The notes: a model not told the origin generated them from the letters alone. A DNA stretch of 8,937 nucleotides from Desulfuromonadaceae bacterium (GCA_013138655.1 WTCI01000171.1:1-8937); one strand, 5' to 3'. Numbered from the stretch's first letter, positions 1-8,113 are shown. Translations and numbers: made by a program.

Positions 1-1
1 G

Positions 2-3000
2 AAAGAAGAAGGGTACGAAGTCATCCTGCTCAATTCCAACCCGGCGACAATCATGACCGATCCCGACTTTGCCGATCGAACTTACGTTGAACCGGTGACC
101 CCGGAGGTTTTGGCGCAGATTATCGAAAAAGAAAGACCGGATGCATTATTGCCGACCCTGGGCGGCCAAACGGCCTTGAATACGGCTGTCGCTGTTGCTG
201 AAGCGGGAGTTTTGGAAAAATTCGGCGTTGAACTGATCGGCGCCACGTTGGAAGCGATCAAAAAAGCAGAAGATCGGACCCTGTTTAAACAGGCGATGGA
301 AAAAATCGGTGTGGACGTTCCTCGCTCCAAGTTGGCTCACAGTTACAAAGAAGCGATGGCCGCCATTGAGCAGGTCGGTTTTCCGGCAATCATCCGCCCA
401 TCCTTTACCCTCGGCGGTACCGGCGGCGGGGTTGCCTACAACCTGGAAGAATATGAAAGCATAGCCCTGGGCGGGATCGAGGCATCGCCGACGAATGAGA
501 TCCTGGTCGAGGAATCGATCATCGGCTGGAAGGAATATGAACTGGAAGTGATGAGAGACACGGCTGATAACGTTGTCATCATCTGTTCGATCGAAAATGT
601 TGATGCCATGGGTGTGCATACCGGCGACTCGATCACCGTGGCCCCGGCACAGACGTTGACCGACAAGGAATACCAGATCCTGCGTGATGCCTCATTGAAA
701 ATTATCCGTGAGATCGGTGTCGACACGGGTGGTTCCAACATTCAATTCGGCATCAATCCCCGGGACGGGCGACTGGTTGTCATCGAAATGAACCCACGTG
801 TTTCACGCTCTTCGGCGCTGGCTTCGAAGGCAACAGGGTTCCCGATTGCCAAGATTGCCGCCAAACTTTCGGTCGGCTATCGGTTGGATGAAATTACCAA
901 CGACATTACCCGTGAAACGCTGGCCTCCTTTGAGCCGACCATCGATTACGTGGTCACCAAAATGCCGCGCTTTACCTTTGAAAAATTCCCCCAGGCTGAT
1001 GCCACCCTGACGACACAAATGAAGTCGGTCGGCGAAGCGATGGCGATCGGCCGGACCTTCAAGGAAAGTTTGCAGAAAGCATTGCGGTCGCTGGAAATCG
1101 GCTCATACGGGTTCGAAAGTCGTTTATTCGCAAATCCGGATGAGTATCGTCGCACCCTGTCCCAGAAAGAACTGGATAATTTACGTGCCCAATTGCGGGT
1201 TCCCAACTGGGAACGGATGTGGTTTTTGGGTGATGCCGTTCGTGCCGGCTTCAGCATTGATGAAATCTATCAATTGACCGGCATCGACCCCTGGTTTTTG
1301 CGGAACATCGAACAGATTATTGAAATGGAATCCTTACTGGTCATGCAGAAAAAGCTGATGGCGGCCGGCGATCAGCAGTTCGTGGATCTGTTGCGTCAGG
1401 CCAAGGAGTACGGCTTTTCAGACAAGCGTCTGGCATTCCTCTGGGGAGTTACCGAAAACGATGTCCGGGATCTCCGGCATAAGCATGGAGTTCGCCCGGT
1501 TTATAAGCGGGTTGATACCTGCGCAGCCGAGTTTGAGGCCTTCACTCCTTATCTCTATTCAACGTATGAAGCGGAATGTGAGGCGGAGCCGACGGACCAG
1601 CGTAAAATAATGATTCTGGGCGGTGGTCCCAACCGTATCGGGCAGGGGATTGAGTTCGATTACTGCTGTGTCCATGGTGTTTTTGCCCTGGCTGATGCGG
1701 GATTCGAAACAATTATGGTGAACTGTAATCCGGAAACCGTATCCACCGACTACGACACCTCAGATCGCCTTTATTTTGAACCTTTGACCCTGGAAGATGT
1801 CCTGGAAATTGTCGCGATTGAAAAACCGGAAGGGGTCATTGTCCAGTATGGAGGGCAAACGCCGTTAAAACTTGCCGTCGCACTGGAAAAAGCTGGAGTC
1901 CCGATTATCGGCACCTCACCAGATGCCATTGACCGGGCCGAAGATCGTGAACGATTCCAGTCCCTGTTACATAAATTGAATCTCCGCCAACCGGAAAACG
2001 GTATCTCCCGTTTTACCGAAGAGGCTGAAAAAATCGCCGAGCGTATCGGTTATCCCGTTGTGGTGCGTCCATCTTACGTCCTCGGTGGACGGGGCATGGA
2101 AATTGTTTATGATGCTGAACGGCTGCGTGATTACATGACTTATGCTGTTCAGGCGTCCCCGGATCACCCGATTTTGATTGATAAGTTTCTGCAGGACGCC
2201 ATTGAAGTTGACGTTGACGCCCTGGCTGACGGCAACGAAGTTGTCATTGGCGGAATTATGCAGCATATCGAGGAAGCAGGCATTCATTCCGGGGATTCAG
2301 CCTGCGCTCTGCCACCCTATTCATTGTCCGAAGGGATTATCGCCGAAATCCGTCGGCAGACGATTGAACTGGCACTGGAACTGAAAGTTATCGGTTTGAT
2401 GAATATTCAGTTTGCGGTTCAGGGTGAGACGATTTATCTGCTGGAAGTAAACCCACGAGCCAGCCGAACAGTTCCTTTTGTATCAAAAGCAACCGGTCGG
2501 CAGCTGGCCCAGATTGCCGCCAAGGTGATGGCGGGGCAGACACTCGCAGAGCTTGGTGTCGCCGGTGACATCATCCCCAAATATGTGTCGGTGAAAGAAG
2601 CGGTTTTCCCGTTCATCAAATTCCCCAATGTGGATACCCTGCTTGGACCGGAAATGAAGTCGACCGGCGAAGTCATGGGGATCGACTATGATTTCGGCAA
2701 GGCCTTCGCCAAGGCCCAACTCGGTGCCGGGGTCAAACTCCCCAGAGCCGGTAAAATTTTTGTCAGCATCAAAGATTCGGATAAACAGCACATCCTGGAG
2801 CCGATACGAAAACTGATGGCCGCCGGGTTTACCGTGGCCGCGACGTCCGGAACCGCAGCGTACCTGAATCAGAACGGCGTAGAGGCAGAATGTGTCAACA
2901 AGGTTAAAGAGGGCCGACCACACTGTGTTGATGCCATCAAAAGCAGAGAGATCTGCATGGTCTTCAATACCACGCTTGGGGCACAGTCTGTTGCGGATTC

Positions 3001-3148
3001 CTATTCCATCCGTCGGTCAGCGCTGATGCATGAAATTGCCTACTTTACCACTGTGGCGGGTATTCACGCTGTCACAAGTGGAATTTTGGCTATATTGAGA
3101 GAAACTCTTGACGTCAATCCGCTGCAAGAGTATTATCCTTGTGCGTAA
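2..3148 (+). CDS. carB: Carbamoyl phosphate synthase large subunit, 5' end outside the window
   Basis: This is the ATP-grasp subunit that makes carbamoyl phosphate from bicarbonate, ammonia (delivered by the CarA glutaminase) and two ATP, feeding pyrimidine and arginine synthesis in the cytoplasm. The reading frame is open from base 2, where it encodes [17 protein letters not shown], a stretch found near residue 39 of the E. coli protein. About 37 N-terminal residues are therefore missing, and the internal ATG at 53 is not the start. Both ATP-grasp halves are visible. The first has [14 protein letters not shown] and [18 protein letters not shown]. The second starts at [19 protein letters not shown] and carries [19 protein letters not shown] and [18 protein letters not shown]. 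The C-terminal MGS-like allosteric domain follows ([36 protein letters not shown]). There is no frameshift. Visible length is 1048 residues, giving about 1085 in full, which is normal. carA is expected just upstream but is not visible. Confidence 0.98.
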   Translation, partial: KEEGYEVILLNSNPATIMTDPDFADRTYVEPVTPEVLAQIIEKERPDALLPTLGGQTALNTAVAVAEAGVLEKFGVELIGATLEAIKKAEDRTLFKQAMEKIGVDVPRSKLAHSYKEAMAAIEQVGFPAIIRPSFTLGGTGGGVAYNLEEYESIALGGIEASPTNEILVEESIIGWKEYELEVMRDTADNVVIICSIENVDAMGVHTGDSITVAPAQTLTDKEYQILRDASLKIIREIGVDTGGSNIQFGINPRDGRLVVIEMNPRVSRSSALASKATGFPIAKIAAKLSVGYRLDEITNDITRETLASFEPTIDYVVTKMPRFTFEKFPQADATLTTQMKSVGEAMAIGRTFKESLQKALRSLEIGSYGFESRLFANPDEYRRTLSQKELDNLRAQLRVPNWERMWFLGDAVRAGFSIDEIYQLTGIDPWFLRNIEQIIEMESLLVMQKKLMAAGDQQFVDLLRQAKEYGFSDKRLAFLWGVTENDVRDLRHKHGVRPVYKRVDTCAAEFEAFTPYLYSTYEAECEAEPTDQRKIMILGGGPNRIGQGIEFDYCCVHGVFALADAGFETIMVNCNPETVSTDYDTSDRLYFEPLTLEDVLEIVAIEKPEGVIVQYGGQTPLKLAVALEKAGVPIIGTSPDAIDRAEDRERFQSLLHKLNLRQPENGISRFTEEAEKIAERIGYPVVVRPSYVLGGRGMEIVYDAERLRDYMTYAVQASPDHPILIDKFLQDAIEVDVDALADGNEVVIGGIMQHIEEAGIHSGDSACALPPYSLSEGIIAEIRRQTIELALELKVIGLMNIQFAVQGETIYLLEVNPRASRTVPFVSKATGRQLAQIAAKVMAGQTLAELGVAGDIIPKYVSVKEAVFPFIKFPNVDTLLGPEMKSTGEVMGIDYDFGKAFAKAQLGAGVKLPRAGKIFVSIKDSDKQHILEPIRKLMAAGFTVAATSGTAAYLNQNGVEAECVNKVKEGRPHCVDAIKSREICMVFNTTLGAQSVADSYSIRRSALMHEIAYFTTVAGIHAVTSGILAILRETLDVNPLQEYYPCA
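3108..3136 (+). promoter_or_regulatory. Predicted sigma70-type promoter inside the end of carB, driving greA
   Basis: TTGACG at 3108-3113 and TATTAT at 3131-3136 are separated by exactly 17 bp, and each box matches the sigma70 consensus at five of six positions. The predicted start of transcription is near 3143, around the carB stop codon. A transcript from here would run about 65 nt into the terminator at 3175-3210 before reaching greA. The match is seen directly; activity is inferred. Such boxes can arise by chance within coding sequence, but the spacing and position are unusually good. Confidence 0.55.
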
Positions 3149-3174
3149 GCAGTCTCTGAAAACGTTTAAACAAC

Positions 3175-3210
3175 CAGCTGGGCGGGTTTTCCCGCCCGCT
3201 GTTTTTTTTT
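3175..3210 (+). terminator. Strong intrinsic terminator between carB and greA
   Basis: The arms at 3175-3186 and 3191-3201 form an 11 bp GC-rich stem with one bulged T (3179) around a TTTT loop. The core is GGGCGGG paired with CCCGCCC. Nine T residues (3202-3210) follow directly. The T tract touches the greA Shine-Dalgarno sequence (GGGAG, 3211-3215), so the hairpin lies in the greA leader as well as behind carB. It should stop most carB transcription and may also attenuate transcripts that start at the promoter within carB. Confidence 0.93.
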
Positions 3211-3223
3211 GGGAGTCAGAAAT

Positions 3224-3700
3224 ATGAGCGGATCGGTTCCAATGACTGAAGAGGGACATCAGTGCCTTCAGGAAGAATTGAAACAGCTGATTCGGGTCGA
3301 AAGACCAAAGGTTGTCCAGGATATTGCCGAAGCACGCAGTCACGGTGATTTATCAGAAAATGCCGAATACGATGCCGCCAAAGATCGGCAGGGTTTTGTT
3401 GAGGGGCGTATTCAGGAATTGGGCGACAAGATTGCTCGGGCTCAGGTGATCAACCCCGCCGAAATCAACAGTGAGAAAATTGTCTTTGGCGCCAAGGTGA
3501 CACTTTTTGACATCGATACGGAAAAAGAAGTCAGCTATCAAATCGTCGGTGAGGATGAAGCCGACATCAAAATCGGTAAGATTTCGATCACCTCACCCGT
3601 CGGCAAGGCACTGATCGGGCACTCAGTCGATGAGGAGGTCAAGATTAACGTGCCTTCCGGAGTGCGTGTTTACGAAATCACCGATATTGGATACAGTTAG
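3224..3700 (+). CDS. greA: Transcript cleavage factor GreA
   Basis: GreA enters the secondary channel of RNA polymerase and stimulates cleavage of backtracked RNA, rescuing stalled complexes. The protein has 158 residues, the usual length. An N-terminal coiled coil occupies roughly residues 1-78, with the loop HGDLSENAEY at its tip. D42 and E45 there correspond to the acidic catalytic tip residues D41 and E44 of E. coli. A C-terminal FKBP-like globular domain follows (VSYQIVGEDEAD, ISITSPVGKALIG). The ATG at 3224 was chosen because GGGAG lies 8 nt upstream and MSGSVPMT aligns with the family start MQAIPMT. The in-frame TTG at 3209 lies in the terminator T tract and is unlikely. The gene is flanked by terminators on both sides and probably has its own promoter within carB, so it appears to be an independent unit with a regulated leader. 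Confidence 0.97.
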   Translation: MSGSVPMTEEGHQCLQEELKQLIRVERPKVVQDIAEARSHGDLSENAEYDAAKDRQGFVEGRIQELGDKIARAQVINPAEINSEKIVFGAKVTLFDIDTEKEVSYQIVGEDEADIKIGKISITSPVGKALIGHSVDEEVKINVPSGVRVYEITDIGYS

Positions 3701-3740
3701 TACCTCTCCGGAGTTGCCGGAAGGATACGATGAAGTTTTC

Positions 3741-3773
3741 ACGGGGCAATGTCATTGGCATTGCCCCGTTTTT
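3741..3773 (+). terminator. Intrinsic terminator after greA
   Basis: An 11 bp perfect stem (3741-3751 with 3759-3769, core CGGGGCAATG/CATTGCCCCG) closes a 7 nt loop and runs into TTTTT at 3769-3773, with further T-rich sequence (3779-3785) downstream. It begins 40 bp after the greA stop, so it should end greA transcription and separate it from the next operon. Confidence 0.9.
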
Positions 3774-3856
3774 CTTGCATTTTTTCAATTCATCTGTGAC
3801 AATCCTCCATACTCGAAAGGTCCATTTTAAATAAATTCAAGCACTTGGAGATGTCA

Positions 3857-4060
3857 ATGAGCCAGAAAATCACCAAAGAGATGACCTTCCATCAGGTTCT
3901 GCAGATGAGCCCTGAAGTTGCCACGGTTCTTGGCCGATTCAACCTGGGCTGTGTTGGTTGCATGGGGGCGATGAGTGAATCGATTGAGCAGGGAGCAAAG
4001 GTTCATGGTCTGGATGTAGACGAGATTATTACGGCATTGAACGCTATTTTTAAAGACTGA
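3857..4060 (+). CDS. DUF1858-type CxxC redox-disulfide domain protein
   Basis: This is a 67-residue cytoplasmic protein with no signal or membrane segment. It matches the DUF1858 pattern, also described as the hybrid-cluster-protein-associated redox disulfide domain: an N-terminal ITKEMTFHQVLQMSPEVATVL helix region, then LGCVGCMGAMSESIEQGAKVHGLD with the cysteine pair at C32 and C35, then a helix ending in IFKD. The family is common in anaerobes, and its biochemical role is not established. The ATG at 3857 is preferred because GGAG (3847-3850) lies 6 nt upstream. The alternatives at TTG 3845 and ATG 3851 overlap or touch that SD. recG begins 9 bp downstream, so the two genes are probably cotranscribed. 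No convincing promoter was seen in the 83 bp after the greA terminator, although the stretch is AT-rich (3826-3840). Confidence 0.88.
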   Translation: MSQKITKEMTFHQVLQMSPEVATVLGRFNLGCVGCMGAMSESIEQGAKVHGLDVDEIITALNAIFKD

Positions 4061-4069
4061 GCCGGGCAG

Positions 4070-6220
4070 ATGCCCCCGAGTATCTCAGCCGGTGACACGT
4101 CCGCGCTGCACCATCCCCTCGACAGCATTTGTGGTGTAGGCCCGCGGATGCTGTCAAAACTTACCAAGCTCGGTCTGCAAACGATTGAAGATGCGTTATA
4201 TCACCTCCCGTTACGCTATGAAGACCGCCGGACTCTGAAACCGATCGCCCGCTTAACTGCCGGGCAGCAAGAGGTTTTCATCGGCAAGGTGCTGGCGGCA
4301 GGGGAGGTCCAGACATCACGTCAACGGCGGCGGATTTATGAAGTCATCGTCGGAGACAGTAGTGGCCAGATTTCACTGAAATGGTTCCGTTACCCCAAGG
4401 GCTGGTTACAGAAACGCTTCCCGGTCGGACAACAGGCAATCATCATCGGCGAAATCAAACGCTTCGGCAGTCTCCGCGAAGTTCACCATCCCGATTCTGA
4501 ATTACTCCCCGAAGGTGCAGATCCCCTTGAATATTTGCAAAAAGATCCAGTCAATTTCGGCAGAATTTTACCAGTCTATCCCTTAACCGAAGGGCTCAGT
4601 CAAAAACAAGCGCGAAAAATACGGTATCCGCTGGTGCAGCAGCATGCCGCAGATCTGCGGTCGACGCTACCGGCTGAGATCTTAAAACGACTGCAGTTAC
4701 TGCCGCTGGCCGAGGCGCTGCGGGGTGCTCACTGGCCGGCAAAAGAGGCCTCGCTCGAGCAGCTCCAGCAGGGGCGGGATCGCTGTCGTAAGTCGCTGGT
4801 TTTCGATGAATTTTTCTTTCTGGAGCTGGGTTTGCTGTTGAAACGGCAGGGGGTTCAACTGGAAGAGGGTTTTGCCTTTAAGGTCGAACACCGCTACACC
4901 ATCCCGCTCAACAAAATGCTTCCCTTTAAGCTGACCGATGCCCAGCGTCGAGTGCTGGGCGAAATCAAGCGTGACATGATGTCGCCACACCCGATGAACC
5001 GCCTGCTGCAGGGGGATGTCGGCAGCGGCAAGACCCTGGTGGCGTTGATGTCGGCGCTGATCGCGATCGAAAATGACACCCAGGTGGCGATTGTTGCACC
5101 GACGGAGATTCTCGCCGAACAGCACTTTTCAACCTTTCATAACTGGTTGGAGCAGTTGGGACTGAAATCACTGATCCTGCAAGGGAGTATGAAGAGTTCT
5201 GAGAAAAAAGCGGCTCTGGAGAAAATTGCCGCAGGAGAGGTCGACCTGGTGGTCGGTACCCATGCGATTTTACAGGAAGGGGTTGAATTCAAACACCTCG
5301 GCCTGGGGATTGTCGATGAACAGCACCGCTTCGGGGTGAAACAGCGTAGTATCCTCAAGCACAAGGGCACCAACCCGGACATCCTGGTGATGACTGCGAC
5401 GCCGATTCCCCGTACCCTGTCATTAACCCTTTATGGCGACCTTTCCGTCTCGATCATCGACCAATTGCCGCCTGGACGCAAACCGGTCACAACCCAGCTC
5501 TACACGAGAAAACAGCGGGCCAGAGCCTACGCGCAGATCCGTCAGGAACTGGAGCAGGGGAGACAGGCCTACATTGTTTATCCGCTGGTGGAAGAATCGG
5601 AAAAATCAGACCTGCAGGCCGCCACCGAGGCGGCAACGTATCTGGCTGATGAGGTTTTTCCGCAGGCCCGGATCGGTCTGCTGCACGGGCGGATGAAAGC
5701 GGCGGAAAAAGATTTAGTGATGACTGCGTTTCGCCGCAACGAGCTTGATCTGCTGGTGGCGACAACCGTCATCGAGGTCGGTGTCGATGTGCCGAATGCG
5801 ACAGTGATGATGATCGAGCATGCGGATCGTTTCGGCCTGGCGCAGTTGCACCAGTTGCGCGGCCGGGTCGGACGTGGTGCCGAAAAAAGCTACTGCCTGC
5901 TGGTGCCATCGGACAACTACGGTGCCGATGCCGGAAGGCGCTTGCAGGTGATGGTCGAAACCGAAGACGGATTTCGCATTGCCGAGGCCGATCTGGAAAT
6001 TCGCGGACCGGGCGAATTTCTCGGCACCAGACAGGCCGGTCTGCCCGATTTTCGCGTCGCCAATCTTCTGCGTGATGCCGGTCTGCTGGAAACTGCTCGA
6101 CAGGAAGCTCTTGATTATATTGAGAAAACGGATATGCTGAAGGATCCATCAGCCGCAGAAGTCAAAGCAGAGCTACTGCGTCGCTGGGGCGGCCGACTGG
6201 AACTTGCCGGGATCGGCTGA
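4070..6220 (+). CDS. recG: ATP-dependent DNA helicase RecG
   Basis: RecG is a double-stranded DNA translocase that regresses stalled forks and processes branched DNA during recombination and repair. The 716-residue protein is full length (E. coli has 693). An N-terminal helix-hairpin-helix-like segment (ICGVGPRMLSKLTKLGL) and LPLRYEDR lead into the OB-fold wedge domain (about residues 65-160). The SF2 helicase motifs follow: LTDAQRRVL, Walker A GDVGSGKT (315-322), APTEILAEQH, DEQH (416-419), TATPIPRT (442 on), LLHGRM, VIEVGVDVPNA and QLRGRVGRG (595-603). The C-terminal DLEIRGPGEFLGTRQ and LLRDAGLL are RecG signatures. The ATG at 4070 sits 9 nt after the upstream stop and has only a weak SD, which suggests translational coupling. 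It places the conserved GVGP and LPLRYEDR where the family has them. No clear terminator follows. Confidence 0.98.
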   Translation: MPPSISAGDTSALHHPLDSICGVGPRMLSKLTKLGLQTIEDALYHLPLRYEDRRTLKPIARLTAGQQEVFIGKVLAAGEVQTSRQRRRIYEVIVGDSSGQISLKWFRYPKGWLQKRFPVGQQAIIIGEIKRFGSLREVHHPDSELLPEGADPLEYLQKDPVNFGRILPVYPLTEGLSQKQARKIRYPLVQQHAADLRSTLPAEILKRLQLLPLAEALRGAHWPAKEASLEQLQQGRDRCRKSLVFDEFFFLELGLLLKRQGVQLEEGFAFKVEHRYTIPLNKMLPFKLTDAQRRVLGEIKRDMMSPHPMNRLLQGDVGSGKTLVALMSALIAIENDTQVAIVAPTEILAEQHFSTFHNWLEQLGLKSLILQGSMKSSEKKAALEKIAAGEVDLVVGTHAILQEGVEFKHLGLGIVDEQHRFGVKQRSILKHKGTNPDILVMTATPIPRTLSLTLYGDLSVSIIDQLPPGRKPVTTQLYTRKQRARAYAQIRQELEQGRQAYIVYPLVEESEKSDLQAATEAATYLADEVFPQARIGLLHGRMKAAEKDLVMTAFRRNELDLLVATTVIEVGVDVPNATVMMIEHADRFGLAQLHQLRGRVGRGAEKSYCLLVPSDNYGADAGRRLQVMVETEDGFRIAEADLEIRGPGEFLGTRQAGLPDFRVANLLRDAGLLETARQEALDYIEKTDMLKDPSAAEVKAELLRRWGGRLELAGIG

Positions 6221-6257
6221 TATGCTTTCCGTATCACTTGAATTCAGGAGATATTCC

Positions 6258-6290
6258 ATGCCCAATACGGGCTTCTTGAATTTTGTCTAA
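6258..6290 (+). pseudogene. SD-led 10-codon ORF, possibly the relic start of a TfoX-like gene
   Basis: An ATG at 6258 has an AGGAG (6246-6250) 7 nt upstream, a textbook ribosome-binding site, yet the frame ends after MPNTGFLNFV with TAA at 6288-6290. The next codons in the same frame read DHLFTD before similarity is lost. The peptide resembles how TfoX/Sxy N-terminal domain proteins often begin (MPN-x-x-F-x-x-FV). The stop would then have broken a former gene, with the rest deleted. That resemblance comes from memory and is short. The alternative is a leader peptide or a chance ORF. The real observation is a good start signal with almost no gene behind it, exactly where the conserved block ends. 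Confidence 0.3.
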
Positions 6291-6322
6291 GATCACCTGT
6301 TTACTGATAGCAGATTCATCTA

Positions 6323-6352
6323 TTCATACAAAAACATCGCATTTGCTATACT
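6323..6352 (+). promoter_or_regulatory. Predicted extended -10 promoter for the DHPS-like hydrolase gene
   Basis: TATACT (6347-6352) is preceded by TG at the extended -10 position (TGCTATACT). A weaker -35 box, TTCATA (6323-6328), lies 18 bp upstream. The SD GGAGG (6357-6361) follows so closely that the predicted leader is only about 12-15 nt. The region before it (6290-6346) is AT-rich. The gene therefore likely has its own transcription rather than relying on recG read-through. Confidence 0.5.
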
Positions 6353-6371
6353 CCTCGGAGGGGTGCTGTGC

Positions 6372-7136
6372 ATGTCAAAAGCCAATATAACGGTAGGAGA
6401 AACGGAGAAGACCAAGCAGGATTGGCTTCGGTTCTACGTCGTTTTCAATAATGTGCCCTATAAGGCAGGTTTGGAGACCGGCTGGGGCTTTTCCTGCCTG
6501 ATTGAGGGCCTGGACAAGACCGTTCTGTTTGACCTGGGCGGCAATGGTGATGTTTTGCTCTCGAACATGCAACAGCTCGGCCTCGACGCCGAAGCGGTTG
6601 ATGCTGTCGTGCTTTCCCATATCCACAGCGACCACACCGGGGGACTTGGAGCCTTTCTGGCGCACAATCCTGACGTCACCGTGTATATGCCTGAATCCTT
6701 TCCGGCATCGTTCCAGCGAGAGGTAAAATACTTCAGGGCAATGATTGAAACCGTGTCCGGTCCGTGCCCACTTATGGATGGTGTATTTTCAACCGGAGAG
6801 ATGGGCCAGGCTATCAAGGAGCAAGCCTTGATTGTGGAGACACGGGAAGGGCTTATTGTGATTACGGGCTGCGCGCATCCTAACGTAGCTGAGATGGCCG
6901 AGCAGGCTAAATCGTATCGTGGCAAGAACATCTATCTACTGATGGGAGGCTTTCACCTGAGCAGCAAAAGTGATGACGAGATTCGAGCGATTATCAAACA
7001 TCTGAAAGTGCTGGGCGTCAAAAAGGTCGCTCCAAGTCATTGCACGGGGGACAATGCAATCCGCATGTTTCGCGATGAATGGAAGAATGATTTCATTGAG
7101 GGTGGCCTGGGTGCAATCATCGAAGTGCCACGGTAG
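6372..7136 (+). CDS. DHPS-like metallo-beta-lactamase-fold hydrolase (COG1237 type)
   Basis: This is a 254-residue probable metal-dependent hydrolase of the MBL superfamily, in the branch related to methanogen 7,8-dihydropterin-6-methyl-4-(beta-D-ribofuranosyl)aminobenzene 5'-phosphate synthase. Visible motifs are GWGFSCLIEG (37-46), FDLGG (53-57), the metal-binding LSHIHSDHTGG with H83, H85, D87 and H88, then GCAHPN with H169, MGGFHL with H195, and the family signature PSHCTG (221-226). The metal ligands are all present. The usual FDTG at the second motif reads FDLG, a mild variation. There is no signal peptide or membrane segment. The ATG at 6372 was chosen because GGAGGGG (6357-6363) lies 8-10 nt upstream. 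The GTG at 6363 overlaps that SD. The true substrate cannot be read from sequence, and bacterial members are mostly uncharacterised. The gene converges with the UPF0282 gene 47 bp downstream. Confidence 0.9.
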   Translation: MSKANITVGETEKTKQDWLRFYVVFNNVPYKAGLETGWGFSCLIEGLDKTVLFDLGGNGDVLLSNMQQLGLDAEAVDAVVLSHIHSDHTGGLGAFLAHNPDVTVYMPESFPASFQREVKYFRAMIETVSGPCPLMDGVFSTGEMGQAIKEQALIVETREGLIVITGCAHPNVAEMAEQAKSYRGKNIYLLMGGFHLSSKSDDEIRAIIKHLKVLGVKKVAPSHCTGDNAIRMFRDEWKNDFIEGGLGAIIEVPR

Positions 7137-7183
7137 TAGCTGTATGCCGATTTTGTCGGCTCCATGTGGACGTGAAAGCTGTG

Positions 7184-8113
7184 TTAGATAAGTCTGTTCT
7201 CGGCCAGGTACCCATCAGGATTCACCCGCCCTTTGGCATAATCATCGTGCCACTTCTCCGGAACAGGCATCTGTTCGTACCATTGCACCCTTTCCGCCTC
7301 TAGCAGTCGCCTGGGCCGGCCCATAAAATCCGCGGCGCAATACACTTTTCTGCCCACTGTCATGGATAGTTCATCCAGCCAGACGGCACCTTTCATACTG
7401 CGCATCAAGTGATGGTCAAGAATAACAATTTCGATGTTTTGTGCCAGGCGCACCGCATTACTCCAGGCGCGTTCACGCGCGGCTTTGCTGAGCCGATCGA
7501 GATAGAGAGGCGGCCCGGCGGCGAGTACGATGTCCGGCCGCCAGTCCATCACCCGGTCCACGGTCAGGTCATCGAGCAGCTGGATGTCGGAGGCATGCAC
7601 GAATACCCGGTTATCCATCTCGATCCGCGTCATCATCACGGTACCCATGTTGCTGTCCGATGCGCCATGGGGTACGGCTCGAGAAAATGACAAGGGGCCC
7701 TCCGAACGCCCTTCTGCAACCTGCATGTTTACTCTCAACAGGTCCGCCAGAGCATGGAAACGTCTGCTCATGTCAGCAGAAAGGTCGTCAGCGGATTTGC
7801 TCCAACAACGCAGTTCACGAAAACGGGATGGCAGCGCCTGGACGGACAACTGATAGGGGTTCGCGTCAACCAGTGGCACGTGATCACCGTGTAAATGGCT
7901 AAACACCACATCGGTAGCATTATTCAACACCCGCAAGATCTTCTCGCGCACTCTGCGCCCTACGGCTACCTGCAACGGATGGGGAAGCAGGCCGTGTCGC
8001 ACATAGCCCAATGCCACGCCTGGATCGATGACAATGCGCCGATCCGGCAGCGACACCAGGCAACAAAGGCTGCGCACACCCATGGATTCCGCACCAATGA
8101 TTTCAAGATTCAT
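7184..8113 (-). CDS. UPF0282/COG2248 predicted metallo-beta-lactamase-fold hydrolase
   Basis: This is a 309-residue protein of an uncharacterised MBL-fold family known mainly from archaea. Family hallmarks appear in order: GAESMGVRSL (7-16), VIDPGVALGY with a following GLLPHP, the metal-binding FSHLHGDH with H73, H75, D77 and H78, AVPHG with H149, HASDIQLL with D176, AAGPPLYL, ILDHHLMR with D233, H234 and H235, and a C-terminal RRLLEAERVQWYEQ. All expected metal ligands are intact. Archaeal members usually have HYHYDHH where this one has HLHGDH. The ATG at 8113 is preferred over an upstream in-frame ATG at 8164 because GGAG (8121-8124, minus strand) lies 7 nt before it and family homology starts there. 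No clear promoter was found upstream. The start of the IS110 element probably lies within about 80 bp. The substrate is unknown, and an archaeal origin by transfer is an inference. Confidence 0.9.
   Translation of the reverse strand: MNLEIIGAESMGVRSLCCLVSLPDRRIVIDPGVALGYVRHGLLPHPLQVAVGRRVREKILRVLNNATDVVFSHLHGDHVPLVDANPYQLSVQALPSRFRELRCWSKSADDLSADMSRRFHALADLLRVNMQVAEGRSEGPLSFSRAVPHGASDSNMGTVMMTRIEMDNRVFVHASDIQLLDDLTVDRVMDWRPDIVLAAGPPLYLDRLSKAARERAWSNAVRLAQNIEIVILDHHLMRSMKGAVWLDELSMTVGRKVYCAADFMGRPRRLLEAERVQWYEQMPVPEKWHDDYAKGRVNPDGYLAENRLI

Noticed and set aside
53..55. ATG at 53 as the carB start
   Set aside because: Strong CarB homology continues upstream in frame to base 2, so the gene is cut by the window edge.
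2483..2923. 146-codon minus-strand open frame inside carB, and similar antisense frames inside recG
   Set aside because: These are shadows of strongly conserved coding sequence, with no recognisable protein features of their own.
3209..3223. TTG at 3209 as an alternative greA start
   Set aside because: It lies within the terminator T tract and overlaps the SD. The ATG at 3224 has correct spacing and matches the family N-terminus.
3775..3840. Promoter for the DUF1858-recG unit
   Set aside because: Only weak box pairs were found (for example TTGCAT with GACAAT). The region is AT-rich, but no pair stands out.
6260..6282. GCCC-AATAC-GGGC followed by a T-containing stretch, as a recG terminator
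   Set aside because: A 4 bp stem with an interrupted T run is too weak to call.
7146..7160. Small hairpin GCCGA/TCGGC between the two convergent hydrolase genes, as a bidirectional terminator
   Set aside because: The stem is only 5 bp with a 5 nt loop, and no T tract follows on either strand.
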